Source of the DNA: Monosporascus cannonballus
Lineage: Eukaryota > Ascomycota > Sordariomycetes > Xylariales
Direction: 5' to 3'
Assembly (NCBI GenBank): GCA_004154925.1
Contig: QJNS01000038.1
Span: 62,001 to 126,000, forward strand
DNA: 64,000 nt
Shown here: positions 1-12,190 of the stretch, in pieces
Position numbering within the stretch: the stretch's first letter is position 1
Layout of the letters: every line of letters begins with the position of its first letter
Notes under the pieces: model-generated
The model's database searches: none
What the model saw: only the letters and a program-made list of their open reading frames with translations
Told to the model about the DNA's origin: nothing
Position numbers and translations under genes: made by a program

Positions 1-3000
1 TTTTTAAATATAATATCATCTTGGGAATGCCGTAGCTTAAATTTAGTAACTTTTATATTAACTGAAGGAACCAAATATTTTCATTGGAATAAAAACGAGA
101 GTTATTTGAAAAAAACAACCAAGAAATTTATAATGTTATTAAGGAAGTCCAAATTGCAAATTAAGCCTCCATAATATTACCTGAGTATCGACGATTTAAA
201 AAACTGTTTAAGGACAAAGAAAATTATGAGCTGCTACCTTATGGCCAATGGGATTATAGGATATTTATTAAGAAAGGATATTATTTCAAACTTTATAAAT
301 TTACCACATAAACCTTAATAAGTTAAAGGCCTTATAAAAAAGCATTTAACTTAATTTAAAAAAAGAATATATTTAATTCTTTAACTTTTTTACGGAATAC
401 CCCGTCCTTATGGTACCAAAAACCAAGGATAAAAAGCAAAAAAGTAACGAAAATAAAGACCTGGTTTTCAGAAAAATAATCGACTACCGATAGTTAAACG
501 ATATCATAATTAAAAATGGATATCCTTTAACCTTAATAAGTACGTTAAAAAAACGTTAATAAAGTAAAGTGGTTTATTGTATTTAATTTTCGAAATGGTT
601 ATTACCTTATCAAAATGGCCAAAGAAAAAAAATGGAAAATAGCATTTAAAATAATATATAGATTTTACGAATATAAAGTAATACCTATGAGATTTATTAA
701 TACTCCCGCCAGTTTTTAACGATTAATCATAATTATTTTCAGAAAATTCCTGGATAAATTTGTATTCGTTTACCTCGACGATATCCTCATTTATTCCGAG
801 ACTTTAAAAAAGCATAAAAAGTAAATCGCTTAAATGCTCCAAACGTTAAACGAAGCAAATATCCGAGTTAACTCAGCCAAAAGTATATAGCATATGCAGA
901 AACTAAACTTTCCGGGATATATTTTTACTTCCAGCCAAATTTAAATTTAACGTTTTAAGATGAACGTAATTAAAGATTAGCCTATCCCTAATAAGATAAC
1001 CGTTATAGATATCCGGTAGATCTTAGGATTTACGAGTTACGTACGCGGCCTAATTAAGAGATACGGAGATATAATTAAATTATTAACGAAACTTATTACT
1101 AAGGAATACGTAAGAAAAAAGTTCGAATTACCAAAAAAAAGAAAAAAAAGCATTCCAGATCTTAAAGAATGTAATTACCAGCGGAATTATAATAAAATTA
1201 TCCAACGTAACTAAAAAAAACGCTTGAAAACGGATATTTCAAATTACGCACTGGATGCCGTTCTGGAATAACTAAAGGATAACGGCAAATAATACCCAGT
1301 GGCATATTACTTAAAAGCATTCCGAAATGCAGAACTTAGATATTTAATTTACGATAAGGAATTGCTAGCGATTATTAATATTTTTAAAGAATAAGAATCT
1401 TTTTTTAGCAGAACGAAAAAACCCTTTAATATTTACTTTAATTATAAAAACCGTACCTAATTTATAAAAGCCCAAAAACTGAATAAACGATATAAAAAAT
1501 AAAAAAGTTTTTATTAAAATTTAATTTCAAAATATATCATATTAAAGGAAAAAAGAATATTTAGGCGGATATTTTTAATTGCAAAAGCGATTATAATTTT
1601 AAAGTTCCTAAAAGAAATATGTAAATATTATAATACAATCAGGATAGCACAGTATAGTTATGCGAAATCTTAAAAAAAACCATCTTTTAAACTTTTAATA
1701 CGGTCCCGAAATTCTTATAATAAGGAAAAATAAAAAAAGGTTTAATAGCTAAAGGAATAGTGAAAAGATTAATTACTGTACTATGGCAAAATTTATGTTT
1801 CTAAGAATTAACAAAAACAATTCGTAAAGGAATTTTACGAAAACCTATTATACAAATATTAAGGAATTTTCAAAACTACCCGATAGCTACAAAAGAAATA
1901 CAATTTCCTTAAATTACGCCGTATAATCAAAATAGTTATTAAAAATTGCAATATTTGCAACAAGGCTAAAATAGCACGTTATAAACCTTACGGGTTATTA
2001 TAACCTACTAATATTTTTAATAAAGCATAAAATATAATAACTGGGGATTTTATCATTAATTTACTTTTATTTAAGGACTTAATTACTGGAATCTAATATA
2101 ACGGAATGTAGGTAATTATCGATAGATTTACCAAATATAGGTACTTTTTATTTTTTAAAGAAAACGTAACGGCAAGATAGTTAGTTTATGCCTTTATCAA
2201 ATATTACCTAAATAAATATAAGATATTAAAAAAGATTATTTCCGACAAAAATACGCCTTTTATTTCAAAATTTAATATTAACTTTTTTAAATAAATCGGT
2301 ATTAAGCTTAAGTTTTCAATAGCGTATCATTTTTAAACGGATGGATAAATAAAATAACTTAATTAGATTTTAAAATAATATTTCCGAAACTATGTTAATT
2401 ATTAATAGAATAATTAAGTAAAGTGTTTATTATTGGCATAAATCGTTTATAATATATCTATTAACGAAAATATGGGCGTATTTTCTTATATAATTATGTA
2501 CGAACATAAAACAAAAATAAAACGATTTAAATAACTGCTTAATAAGGTACCAAAAATTATTATAATTACCCTAAGAACAAAAATATTAATAATAAAAATC
2601 AAAATAATTTAAACCCGTTTCACAAACGAATTACGATTTCTTTAATAACAGATAACCCAGTATTATAATAAAAAAATTAAAGGATTAATTTTAGCGAAAG
2701 GAAACAAGGTTTATTTATTATGCCAAAAACAAAACGCAACTTTAAACATCTTACAGATCAAAACGAAAAAAACCCAGTAATAAGTTCTATTTTAAAAAGC
2801 TTGGCCCGTTTAAAGTTAAAAAAGTTATTTCCAAAACTAATTACCAACTGTTATTACCCAAAAACATAAAAATACATCCTGTTTTCCATATTTCTTTATT
2901 TAAACCAGCACCTAAAAACGCCTCGTTAAAAATAAACCTGGAATTTGAAAAAGATTTTAACGAATACGAAATCGAATAAATACTGGATTCCAAAATGGTT

Positions 3001-3075
3001 AAAAACGGAATCCAGTATTTAGTTAAATAAGAAAAATACTTATATAAAAAAACATTTGGGAACCGCTTAATTACT
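1..3075 (+). pseudogene. A1 pol remnant: RT, RNase H, integrase, chromodomain
   Basis: Conceptual translation with stops ignored gives a gypsy polyprotein. The RT active site Y-L-D-D is still intact at 771-782, followed by ILIYSE. The RNase H region follows at about 1150-1450 and an integrase-like region at about 1800-2500. The chromodomain near 2940-3075 reads I-L-D-S-K and Y-L-V-K, with a tryptophan codon turned into a stop, as expected from TGG to TAA under RIP. The frame cannot make a protein. Membership in the Ty3/gypsy chromovirus group rests on the domain order; the exact clade is not determined. Confidence 0.85.
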
Positions 3076-3119
3076 TAACAAATACGATGGACCTGGTTAA
3101 GACGTTCTACCGCCAAAAT

Positions 3120-3702
3120 CCTGACCAACCGTTTCTAGCGCGGCTAAGGTCATAGGCGACAACGGACCCCTATACAAATCTAATCATACGTCGTTCCAGT
3201 CGAACAAAATAAAGGCCTCCGCCAAGATACCCATTTTTAACGCAAGCCGTACTTGCTCCTTTTCCATCCGATAACGTTTTTCCTCCACTTTTTCTTACTC
3301 CTCCAATTCGTCCATATTCTTAAAACCTTTTTGAATAAATAACATTCCTTTAAAATGCAACTATTCCAATTAACGGTCCAAACAAACAATACGGTTAAAC
3401 AGCTTTTAAAACTGTTAAACCGCCAAACATTTTTTTCGTTTAATCTGTAGTTTTTCAGCCCGAATATTTTGTAAAAACGAAAGAAAAACGTAATTTCCGT
3501 CATAAATCTGGACGTTAGCCAGCAAACAATTCTGGCAGCTTTTCCGGCCCTCTAGCATCTTGCAAGAAAGTTTCTTTTCGAAATAACGTATATACGGCAT
3601 AACTTCAAAACCAAAATCGGAAATGGCCTTAGCAAAGTCGCGACGACTTTTAATAAAAATTTTAACGCGTTTTAAAGGTTTACCTAATATGGTTAATAAC
3701 AC
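3120..3702 (-). pseudogene. Antisense accessory ORF of element A1
   Basis: This frame lies between the pol chromodomain and the 3' LTR and runs opposite to pol. Two overlapping open stretches (3415-3702 and 3237-3503) plus a third frame give a composite protein. It has a CxxC pair (C-Q-N-C) in the middle, then a Lys/Glu-rich coiled-coil-like part (MDELEE...EEKRYRMEKEQ), and a C-terminal block around FDWN ending in QDFGG. The same architecture occurs antisense in A2, and a looser version in B4, so it is a conserved extra gene and not chance. I do not know its function; a DNA-binding or regulatory role is only a guess. Confidence 0.6.
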
Positions 3703-3785
3703 TATAATATGAAAAAAATAAAAAGAAAGGAAATTGGCTTACCTGCTAATCTTTAGGGACAAAGATTTTGGAAAAAGGGGAATAA

Positions 3786-4220
3786 TATTACGTCCAAAAA
3801 GGGGACTCTATTAAACCCGGAAAAAACCAGGTAAACTAACCTATTTTGATTTTTACTTTAACCGGAAAAACCTCGGATTTACGAATATCTTTATTAATCT
3901 TTAGAAATACCCAGAGAACTCCAAAAATTACGAAAAGATGGTTTCTCGTAAACTCCAAGAACCAAGGAAAATAAGGAAGGATATATAGTAAAGTAATTTC
4001 CTTATAAATAACACCGACTTAGTTTCGCTCCTTAGCTATCAATCTAAGCTCCTAATCCAGAGGCAACTGTACCATTTTCTAGTTAAGGGAAAAGTCTTTA
4101 AATCTTTTTAACGAATAGACCCCTAATGAATTATTCCTCGCCCTATTGTTACCTGCAAATCAAGACCCCACTTCGGATACTGTTTATACCTCCAGGTGGA
4201 TGTATGACAGGTTCGTTATA
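3786..4220 (+). repeat. 3' LTR of element A1 (435 bp)
   Basis: Begins TATTACG (ancestral TGTTACG) after a GGAAAAAGGGG purine tract and ends GGTTCGTTATA. The last ~250 bp match the reverse complement of the A2 LTRs, while the first half is divergent, so A1 and A2 are sister subfamilies. The five bases after it (GTTTC) are B3 sequence and are the presumed target duplication; the partner lies off-window. Confidence 0.75.
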
Positions 4221-4404
4221 GTTTCTTCGAATTATATTCATTATTTTTAATTTTGTTTTAATTCCTTTTCTTATTAAATAAACTGTTTTCTTATAATTTC
4301 GATTATATCTCATTATACGTCGTACTAAATATCGTTCTAAAGTTCGTTTATAAATTAATATATTTTTAAATAACTTTTTTTTCTTTAAAATTTATAATAA
4401 ATAC

Positions 4405-4569
4405 TGTCACGGGCCAAGGGCTCTAGTGAAGGGATTAGCGTAACGCTAATCCCGTGGCTCCCGTATATATAGCTAGCTGCTCCCACGTATCTTCTTAGCT
4501 GTTCCCTAGATTTCTTAATAGACCTATTATGGCCTATATCTTTAATTACTGCGTATGCAGCCCTTTACA
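4405..4569 (+). repeat. Left LTR of element D (165 bp)
   Basis: Same length as the right LTR, with differences that are transitions. Contains a TATATATAGC motif resembling a TATA box. Preceded by the target duplication AATAC. Confidence 0.85.
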
Positions 4570-5751
4570 TATTGAGAAATCTCCTTTTTCGCAAACGGTC
4601 CGTCGCCGTAAGAAGTATGCCAGCGTTACGCACCCGCTATTTATACGCAGCTTATTCATCATGGATACCGAGGAACCGCGCCGTCAGATTTTACGAACCG
4701 TTCGCAAGTTATAAGGCCGTAAGGACCATAACGCCTAAAGGTTCGAAATGGATAAAAAGTTATTTATTAATAAAAAAACGATCGGTAATAATCGTACGTA
4801 ATTTTTTTATATTTAAGGAACCTTTAGCCGTTAGCTTTAAAAGTTAACGTTTTTGCCGTATATGCAAAAAGCCTTAAAAAAACCGAATTTTTAAGCTTTT
4901 TTAAATTATATCGCAATTATTTTAAAAAAAATCTAATAAAAAATAGAAAATTAATTAACATTTAATTAAGTTACGTTAACGTAACGTTTAAACGGCGTCC
5001 GAATACGTTCCCATATTCGAAAATATTTTTTATTAGGCCGGAAAAAACGAATAGCCGGATAAAGCCAAAATTTTCCTATTGATTTCGGGCCTTAACGCCA
5101 AAACGAAAAAGTAACTGGATTACGAAAAATAGCTTAATATTTGGGAAAAATTCGCGTAATTTTTTCGCCGTTTGGAAATATCGTTTTTAACGGCCCTTAT
5201 CCCGGCGCGTTCGTACGTAATAATTTTCCAGTCGAAAAGCAATATTATGGAAAATGTAAAATTTAATACGTTAGCTATTAATTATTAACGTAAACGCCGT
5301 TAGCAAACAAAAAGCCGTTATTTAAAGTATGGCGAAACGGGGTATTTTTAAAGGAATTATCTTAAAGAAAAAAAAATCGCCGTCCGACATATTAACGTTA
5401 ATAAGGCGTTAAAGGCTTTATTATTATTTAAATAATAAAAAGCAGCCGCAAAAATATTTAATAAAGCTTAAAAAAATTTAAATAAGTTTAACGCTTACGA
5501 AACGTTAAAGGAATTAACAAAAAAAAGCCTTAGGGAAAATAATGCGAAAATATAAAGCTAATAACGCGTAATACGTTAAAGACGTACGGGCATAAAGTAC
5601 GCGGCGTGGTCTCCCGGTAACCGTCGAAGGACTCTTTGGATTAGGATTTGTAAATATCGCCGCCTTGGAATAAGGTCCCTAAAAGGGTACTGCAAATAAA
5701 CGTTTATCGCGCAGCGGGAAAAAACGAGGATTAAATCTAGAGGGGGGGTTA

Positions 5752-5916
5752 TGTCACGGGCCAAGGGCCCTAGTGAAGGGATTAACGTAACGCTAATCCC
5801 GTAGCTCCCGTATATATAGCTAGCTGCTCCCACGCATCTTTTTAGCTGTTCCCTAGATTTCTCAATAAACCTGTTATGGCCTATACCCTTAGTTACTGCG
5901 TATGCAGCCCCTTACA
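5752..5916 (+). repeat. Right LTR of element D (165 bp)
   Basis: Pairs with 4405-4569 without indels. Preceded by a polypurine tract and followed by the RIP-altered duplication AATAT. Confidence 0.85.
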
Positions 5917-7612
5917 AATATTAATTAAAAATAAAGATTTATAATAACCTTTTGGTTGTATTTCTTTATTATATACAAGATTATCTTTTTTTTCATTTGG
6001 TAATTATATTACTTATAAAAACAAAAGGGGCTTTTTTACGGGCATTATTCTTTTTCGGGCCAGCTTTTTATTTCGGCTAATTAGGAAGTATTTTCTGGGG
6101 CTATAAATCGAAAATTTTAATATTATTATTTATCGTTCTTATTATTTTCGATCCGGACAGGAAAATCGATTTCCTTATAATATATACCGGTAAACTTTTC
6201 GTAAATATACTGTTTCTATTTTTCGTATTCGTGATTTTTTCGTTATCGACAATATATAGCATGTATTCAGCCGTATTAATTAGGGGTTCCGAGATAGATT
6301 TCTTTTATTTCATTCTAGTATTCGAATCATTATCCTTATAATTTTTCTTATTATATTCATAACATTTATTAAACCAGCTTTTTAGTTTCGCGTATTCCTT
6401 ATTGGACTTTTTGCTATGGGGAGCTTGGTACGTATTTGGACCGAATTATGTTAATAGATTTACTTTCGTTCTTTTGATTCTTTTTGAATTATTTCTTAAG
6501 TACGAGTTTTTAAATATTCTAACGGGGCTTTTTAGGTGCTTTGCACTATGTTGCTTTATATCCCATCCTATTATAATTAAAATATTTGATTTAGCTCCAG
6601 TTTTTCTTATAAATGGCCCTAAGCTCTATAGGTTCTGGTTTCGTATCGTAAAAAGTATTACCGCGTAGAAAAGCATTGGTATTAGCCGTATGTCGAGATT
6701 TATTATTATTTTTTCCTTTAATATTTTTAATGCGTTATTCGTATTATCGATCGTCGATCTTGATTGTTGTAGCGATATAATCCGATAAATATTTAGGCTA
6801 ATTAAATTTAAATAGTTTTTTCTGTATTTTTTCTAAACCGTTAAAAAGTTTAGCTATTAATGCTTTTTATCCTTAATTCACTTTAGAGGTTAGCTAAACG
6901 AACGAATTACCGTAATTAAATGCTGATCCTTTTTATCGTAATTACTGGATTTGTATTTTGGTTTTTATTTTTTTATTTATTATTTCGAAAGCCTTTATTA
7001 ATATTTATTTAAATTATTCGTAATCGTTATATATTCGTATTACTTCCGGGTTTCGTTTTTCGATTAGCAAAATCACGTATTTTCTTATAACGGGTTTAAA
7101 CTAAATAATTGCATTTTCGGTAAATTGTCCGATTACGAATTTAATTCGTATAATAAGCGTAATTAGTCGAATAGAAAAATATCCAAAATATGTTCGGCAT
7201 TAAATTAAGAACAGTTATAACTTAGTTAAGGATTCGTCCAAAAGTTTTAGTTTAAGAAAGTTAAAAACCATTTTTGGTTCCTTGGTAAAGTTTAGCTAAA
7301 TAACCTAGTTTGTTTAAGAAGGCTTTTTGATTTCGGGAGCTCTTTTTTAAGCTTTTTATTGGCGGCTTAAAAGGACGTCGTAAAATTATTGTTGTTTTTT
7401 TTTCAAGCTGAAAAATGCGTTGGTTTATGGCATCTAGGCGTCGGAGAACTTTGTGGCGAAAAAAGTAAGGCTACTTGTTTTTTCGAATTCCGTTTTAATG
7501 TTCGGGTTATTAAGGACCTAGTATATAAGCTGTTCGGGCTACTTACTGGTAAATATAGTGTCGGCGATATTGATCAAAATCTGACGGTATTATTAAACAA
7601 AAGTTTATAAAG

Positions 7613-7998
7613 TAAAGCGGTTAAACGGTTTAATCAATTATTAAACCTTAGTCGTACAGGTTTATATTAGCAAAAGTATCGTAAGACTTTAAAGCAATAA
7701 AATAACTTAATAACGTTTCGTAATACTAAAAGTGAAGAAATTATATTGTAAACGATTAGTATTAATAAATGGTGCAAATTAAAGTTATTTAAACTATGAA
7801 AATAATAAGCCTATATATCTTATTAAGAATTCCGTTAGATCACTTAAATTACTCCGGATCCATATCGGATAACTGTATAGATCCCGTTGGATCTCTTGGA
7901 TCACTCCGGATCCATGTCACGTGGTTTCGACCCACTTGGGTCCTATTTTGGTCACTAAGTGACCGTTTCCGAAACCCTCCCTTAGTTGGATCATAACA
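7613..7998 (-). repeat. 5' LTR of element B3 (about 386 bp)
   Basis: Matches the B-family LTRs at 11216-11577, 19112-19496, 32688-33072 and 33270-33629 at both ends, while the middle is divergent. The right end TCATAACA corresponds to the family end TCGTAACA. Contains a local GGATCC/GGATCACT-rich segment at 7850-7920. Confidence 0.7.
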
Positions 7999-10900
7999 TC
8001 GAGGTAGCATACGACAAAAATATCGAGGTATTCTCGTAGTATATGATTTACCATTTATTGGAAGGTTGCTGGTACGTTCGTAAGTCCTATTGCCGTAACC
8101 AAACACTTAAATAATTCGTATTTCGTTCAAAAAGTTATTTTTATTCGTATTTTTGAATTTTGATAAGGTTATATCCATTTCTAAGATCGAATATTATGAA
8201 CCATTGAGTTCCGTAAAATCGTTTTTTTATTTTTGTAATCAGGGTAATAATGTTTGATTTTTAATAGTAATATCGTTTAATTATCTATAATTAATTATAA
8301 GTCGTAATTTTTCTTTTTTTTTTTGATACGAAAAATATTAGATATCCCGTTAATAATTTCGGAAGTCGAATTTGTTTTTGCTGTAATCGATTTTCCAGGT
8401 ATTTTCTGAAAATATATAATTCATTTTTGTTAAAGTTATAAATAGGATAAAACTTTGTCGAAGAATTTTCCTTAAAAATTATCTTATAAGCCTATTCGCC
8501 ATATTCTAGTAAATTCGTATTAAGCCGTTTTTTAAATAATTGTTTATATTAGTAGTATTATAGTAATATATTAAATAGATTTTCTAACTTTTATAGTTAC
8601 TACTTTATAATGTTATTTAGTTGCCTTAATTTCGCTTTGATAATAATAATAATATGTTGTATTTTTCTTTGATATCTATTTTTTTTATTTTGTTCCTTTA
8701 AGTAATAAGCTTTTTATCGTATCTTCATACCTGCACTTATCGTTATTTTCGATCGAATATTAAAATCTCCGTTTTTTTCTTTTTTGCGTATTAACGGGGT
8801 ATAAGGCAAATTTTACTTAGCTAATCCCTTTATTAAATAAAACTCCGTATTAACGTATCCATAATAATCCTAAAATTATATCGTAATTTCTAAATAAAAC
8901 GATATCGAAATTAATTATCTGGTATCGTCTTTAATTACAAATTTCGAGGTAATTAATTTCGCGTATAATTTTCCCGTTATCGTAAGCGAATTCTTAATCT
9001 TCGGTATTCGTCGTTATATAGGGTTTTAATTTTTATCTTTATAATAATTTAAACTTCTTAATTATATTTGATATAATGTAATTTTCGCCTAAAGCTTCGT
9101 AATTTATTATTACGATATACTAATACCTTCCCATTCGTATATTTGGAGTATTGAAGTTATCAACAATTTTTATCGTTGCATTTATAGCCTTTTTTAAGAG
9201 TTTCTCCTAATTTCTCTGGGTTTCGTTATTTTGCACCTTTTTTATAAGTAATCTTTTTCTTTTAACTTTTTTTCGAATTTGTCGAACTTTATCTATGTTT
9301 TTATATATAACGCGTTAAATTGCTACATTTATCGTTATTGCCGCCGTATTATTCCTTCGAACTATATTAATTATTCTTAATTTTATTATAAATATTTTCT
9401 TTGGTAGGTAAATTATTTTTTCATAGTTTCGATCATATTCTATTATGCTTCGTATTAATTATCGTTCCAAACTTCGCTTATAAACTAACGTATTTTTAAT
9501 GGCCTGTTTTTGTTAAGGTTTATAATACATATTAATTCAAAATTCAAATCTATAATAAACTTTTAGCAATATTTTTTTATTATGTGCTAGATTAATTTTT
9601 TTTTCTGTTTAGTAATTATATTATTCGTAATAATAAAAAGACTTTTCTTACGGGCATTATTTTTTTAAGCCAGCTTTCTGCCTCGGCTCACTGGTAAATA
9701 TCGTTTTTGGGAGCTATGAATCGAAAATATCGATATTATTTATCGTTTTTGTTATTTCCAGTTAGATTTAAAAAATCGAGTCTCTTATAATATATACGGG
9801 TAATTTTTCCGTAAATATATTATATTTATTTTTCGTTATCGGGATATTGTTGTCGTCGACAATCTATAATATGCATTTTGTCGTATCGATTAAGGGTTTC
9901 GGAACCGATTTTTTTCTCTCTAATCCTAATGTTTTCGTAATTATTCTTATAAATGTTCTTTTTATAATTATAATATCTATTAAGCTTATTGTTTGATTTT
10001 CGTATTCCTTATTAGATTTTTCTTTATGGGAAGCCTTGTACGTATTTTAGCCGAATTATATTAATAGGTTTATTTTCGTTTTTCGGATTTTTTTTTAAAT
10101 TATTCTTCGAATACGAGTATCCAGTTATTCTAACGAGGTTTTTAGGTGCCTTGTATTATGCTACTTTATGTCCTATTTTGTTACAATTGAAATAGTTAAT
10201 TTGGTTTTTATTTTGCTTATAGGTAACTCTAAGCTCTATAGGTTCTAATTCCGTACCGTAAAAAGTATTACCGTATCAAAAAGTACTGATATTAGCTGTA
10301 TATCGGGTTTTGTAGTTATTTTTTCTTTTGATACATTAAATTCGCTAGGCGTATTATCGATCGTGGATCTTAACTGCCATCATAATATAATCCGATAAAT
10401 AATTAGATCGATTAAACTTAAACATTTTTTTATATTTTTAAGCCGTCGAAAAGCTTAGCTATTAATACTTTTTATCTCTAATTTAGCTTAAATACTTATT
10501 AAATAAATGTATTACTGTAATTAAATATTAATTCTTTTTATCGTAATTATTAGATTTATATTTCGGCTTTTATTTTATTTATTATTCCGTAAATCTTTCT
10601 TAATGATTATTTAAATTATTTATAATCGTTATAAATTCGTATTATTTCCGGGTTTCGTTTTTCAATTAATCAAATAACGTATTTCCTTATAACGGGTTCG
10701 AACTGAATAATTACGTTTTCGGTAAATCGTACGATTACGAATTTAATTTATATAATGGGCATAATTAATTAAATAAAAAAGTATCCAAAATATATTCGGC
10801 ATTAAATTAAAAATATTTATAACCTAATTAAAATTTCGTCGAAAAGTTCTTGCTTAAAGCTTTTAAGGATTTTTTCTAGTTTTTTAGTAAAATTTAGCTA

Positions 10901-11577
10901 AATTATCTAGTTGGTTAGAAAAGGCTTTTTAATCTTAAAAACCTTTTTTTAACTTTTTATAGGCGGCTTAAAAGGACGTCGTAAGGTTATTATTGTTTTT
11001 CTTAAACTAAAAGATACGTTTATTTATAGCATCTAGGTGTCGCAAGAAATTTTCACGAAAAAAGCGAGGTTATTCCGTTTCCTCCTCTGATTTTATTTCG
11101 GTATCCGAGTTATCAGAGACCTGGTAAATAGGCTGTTCGGGCTGCTTGCTGATAACCATAACGTCGGCGATATTGCTCAAAATCTAACAGTACTACTAAA
11201 TAAAAACTTATAATATATAACGGCTAAATAATTTAATTAATTATTAAGCCTTATTTGCACGGGTTTATGTTAACAGAAATATCGTAAAACTTTAAAATAA
11301 TAAAATAGCTTAACTATATCTTTAATACTAAACATTTTAAAGTTATATTATAAATTAAAGTTATTTAAATTATAGAAATAATAAATATATTTTTTGTCTT
11401 ATTTTTAGCTTATTGTGTTATAATTATGTTTCCGGTAATAATTATAATTACTTGAAATCACCTTTTATTTCCGATAATCACTAGCTTAGCAGTGATCACG
11501 GTTACGTAACCCGAGGGGTGGCTCGTATTATCCTTGTCTGACCGTTTCTCGAGGTCGAAGCTCGTCGAGTCGTAACA
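7999..11577 (-). mobile_element. Ty3/gypsy element B1 (RT to 5' LTR)
   Basis: Minus-strand B-family copy aligned with 29600-33072 of B4. It covers RT (7999-9000), protease (about 9000-9300), gag (about 9300-11200) and a 5' LTR (11216-11577). It begins in the middle of the RT active-site motif, because B3 is inserted there. The 3' half and 3' LTR lie left of the window. It ends at CGTAACA, after which the older copy B2 resumes with ATTAA. No intact frame remains. Confidence 0.8.
11216..11577 (-). repeat. 5' LTR of element B1 (about 362 bp)
   Basis: Ends match the B-family LTR (TATAACGGCT at left, CGTAACA at right). Flanked on the left by gag-side sequence like that beside the other B LTRs and on the right by B2 sequence. 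Confidence 0.75.
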
Positions 11578-12000
11578 ATTAATTATATCCGATATAATAT
11601 AATTCCCGCTTAAAGTTTCGTAATTTACTATTACGGTATACCAGTGCGTTCCGATTTGTATATCTCAGGCAAAAAACTGTTAGCGGCTTTTATTATTATA
11701 TTTAAAGCCTATTTCGAAAATTTGTTTTAATTTCTCTAAATTTCGTTATTTTACGGCTTTTTTATAAATAACCTTTTTCTTATAATTTGTTTTTAAATTT
11801 ATCGAACCTTATTTATATCTTTATATATAACGTATTTAACTGTTATATTTGTCGCTATTGTTGGCAAAATATTTCTTCGAGCTATATTACTTATTTTTAA
11901 TTTTGTTATAATTTCTTATCTTTTTAAGTGAATTATTTTCGCATAATTTCGACTGTGTTTTATTATATGTTATTTACGTTATCCTTTTAATATTTATCTA

Positions 12001-12190
12001 TGTTACAGGCTAAAGCCTATAGGGCAGCTCGGGCTTACGGAGCGAACTTCTTAGCCCGAGCTTACCTATATGTATATAAAGAGCAGCCACCTTACTGGTA
12101 GCTAATTGTTTCTCCCTTTTCCTTCTTACCTTAAATATAAACCTTTATTAGGCCGTACCTCCGTTTAACTTACGTATCGTACCCGTTATA
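12001..12190 (+). repeat. Left LTR of element C (190 bp)
   Basis: Begins TGTTACAGGC and ends CCCGTTATA. Pairs with 17355-17544 without length change, differing by transitions. Confidence 0.85.

Larger units (their letters stand above)
1..4220 (+). mobile_element. Ty3/gypsy LTR retrotransposon A1 (3' portion, RIP-degraded)
   Basis: Plus-strand chromoviral Ty3/gypsy element whose 5' LTR, gag and part of protease lie outside the window. In order it shows reverse transcriptase, RNase H, integrase and a chromodomain near 2940-3075, then an antisense frame and a 3' LTR at 3786-4220. Nearly every frame is full of stops. Its pol aligns with the minus-strand copy A2 across the window, differing mostly by transitions. 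A purine-rich tract lies just left of the LTR. DNA right of the LTR (from 4221) resumes inside element B3, so A1 was inserted into B3. Confidence 0.9.
4405..5916 (+). mobile_element. Small LTR element D (1.5 kb, TRIM-like)
   Basis: Two 165-bp LTRs (4405-4569 and 5752-5916) begin TGTCACGGGCC and end CCTTACA. They flank a 1.18-kb interior. Target duplication AATAC (4400-4404) and AATAT (5917-5921) differs by one C-to-T. A purine tract AGAGGGGGGGTTA ends just before the right LTR, giving plus orientation. The interior is too short for pol and I recognise no RT or integrase. The short frames 4529-4714 and 4572-4847 overlap the left LTR and interior and are not convincing genes. It therefore looks non-autonomous, possibly with a degraded gag-like stretch. 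Confidence 0.8.
4221..7998 (-). mobile_element. Ty3/gypsy element B3 (gag end plus 5' LTR), interrupted by A1 and D
   Basis: Minus-strand copy of the B family. The segments 4221-4404 and 5917-7612 match the protease-to-gag region of the other B copies (9350-11200, 11583-19111 and 30950-32690). A 5' LTR at 7613-7998 follows. The gap 4405-5916 is element D. The part of B3 left of 4221 is cut off by A1. B3 sits inside B1: its LTR ends at 7998 and B1 reverse transcriptase sequence starts at 7999. All frames are broken by RIP-type changes. Confidence 0.8.

Noticed and set aside
7796..8106. Plus and minus ORFs over GGATCC-rich DNA
   Set aside because: Fall inside the B3 LTR and its junction with B1; not genes.
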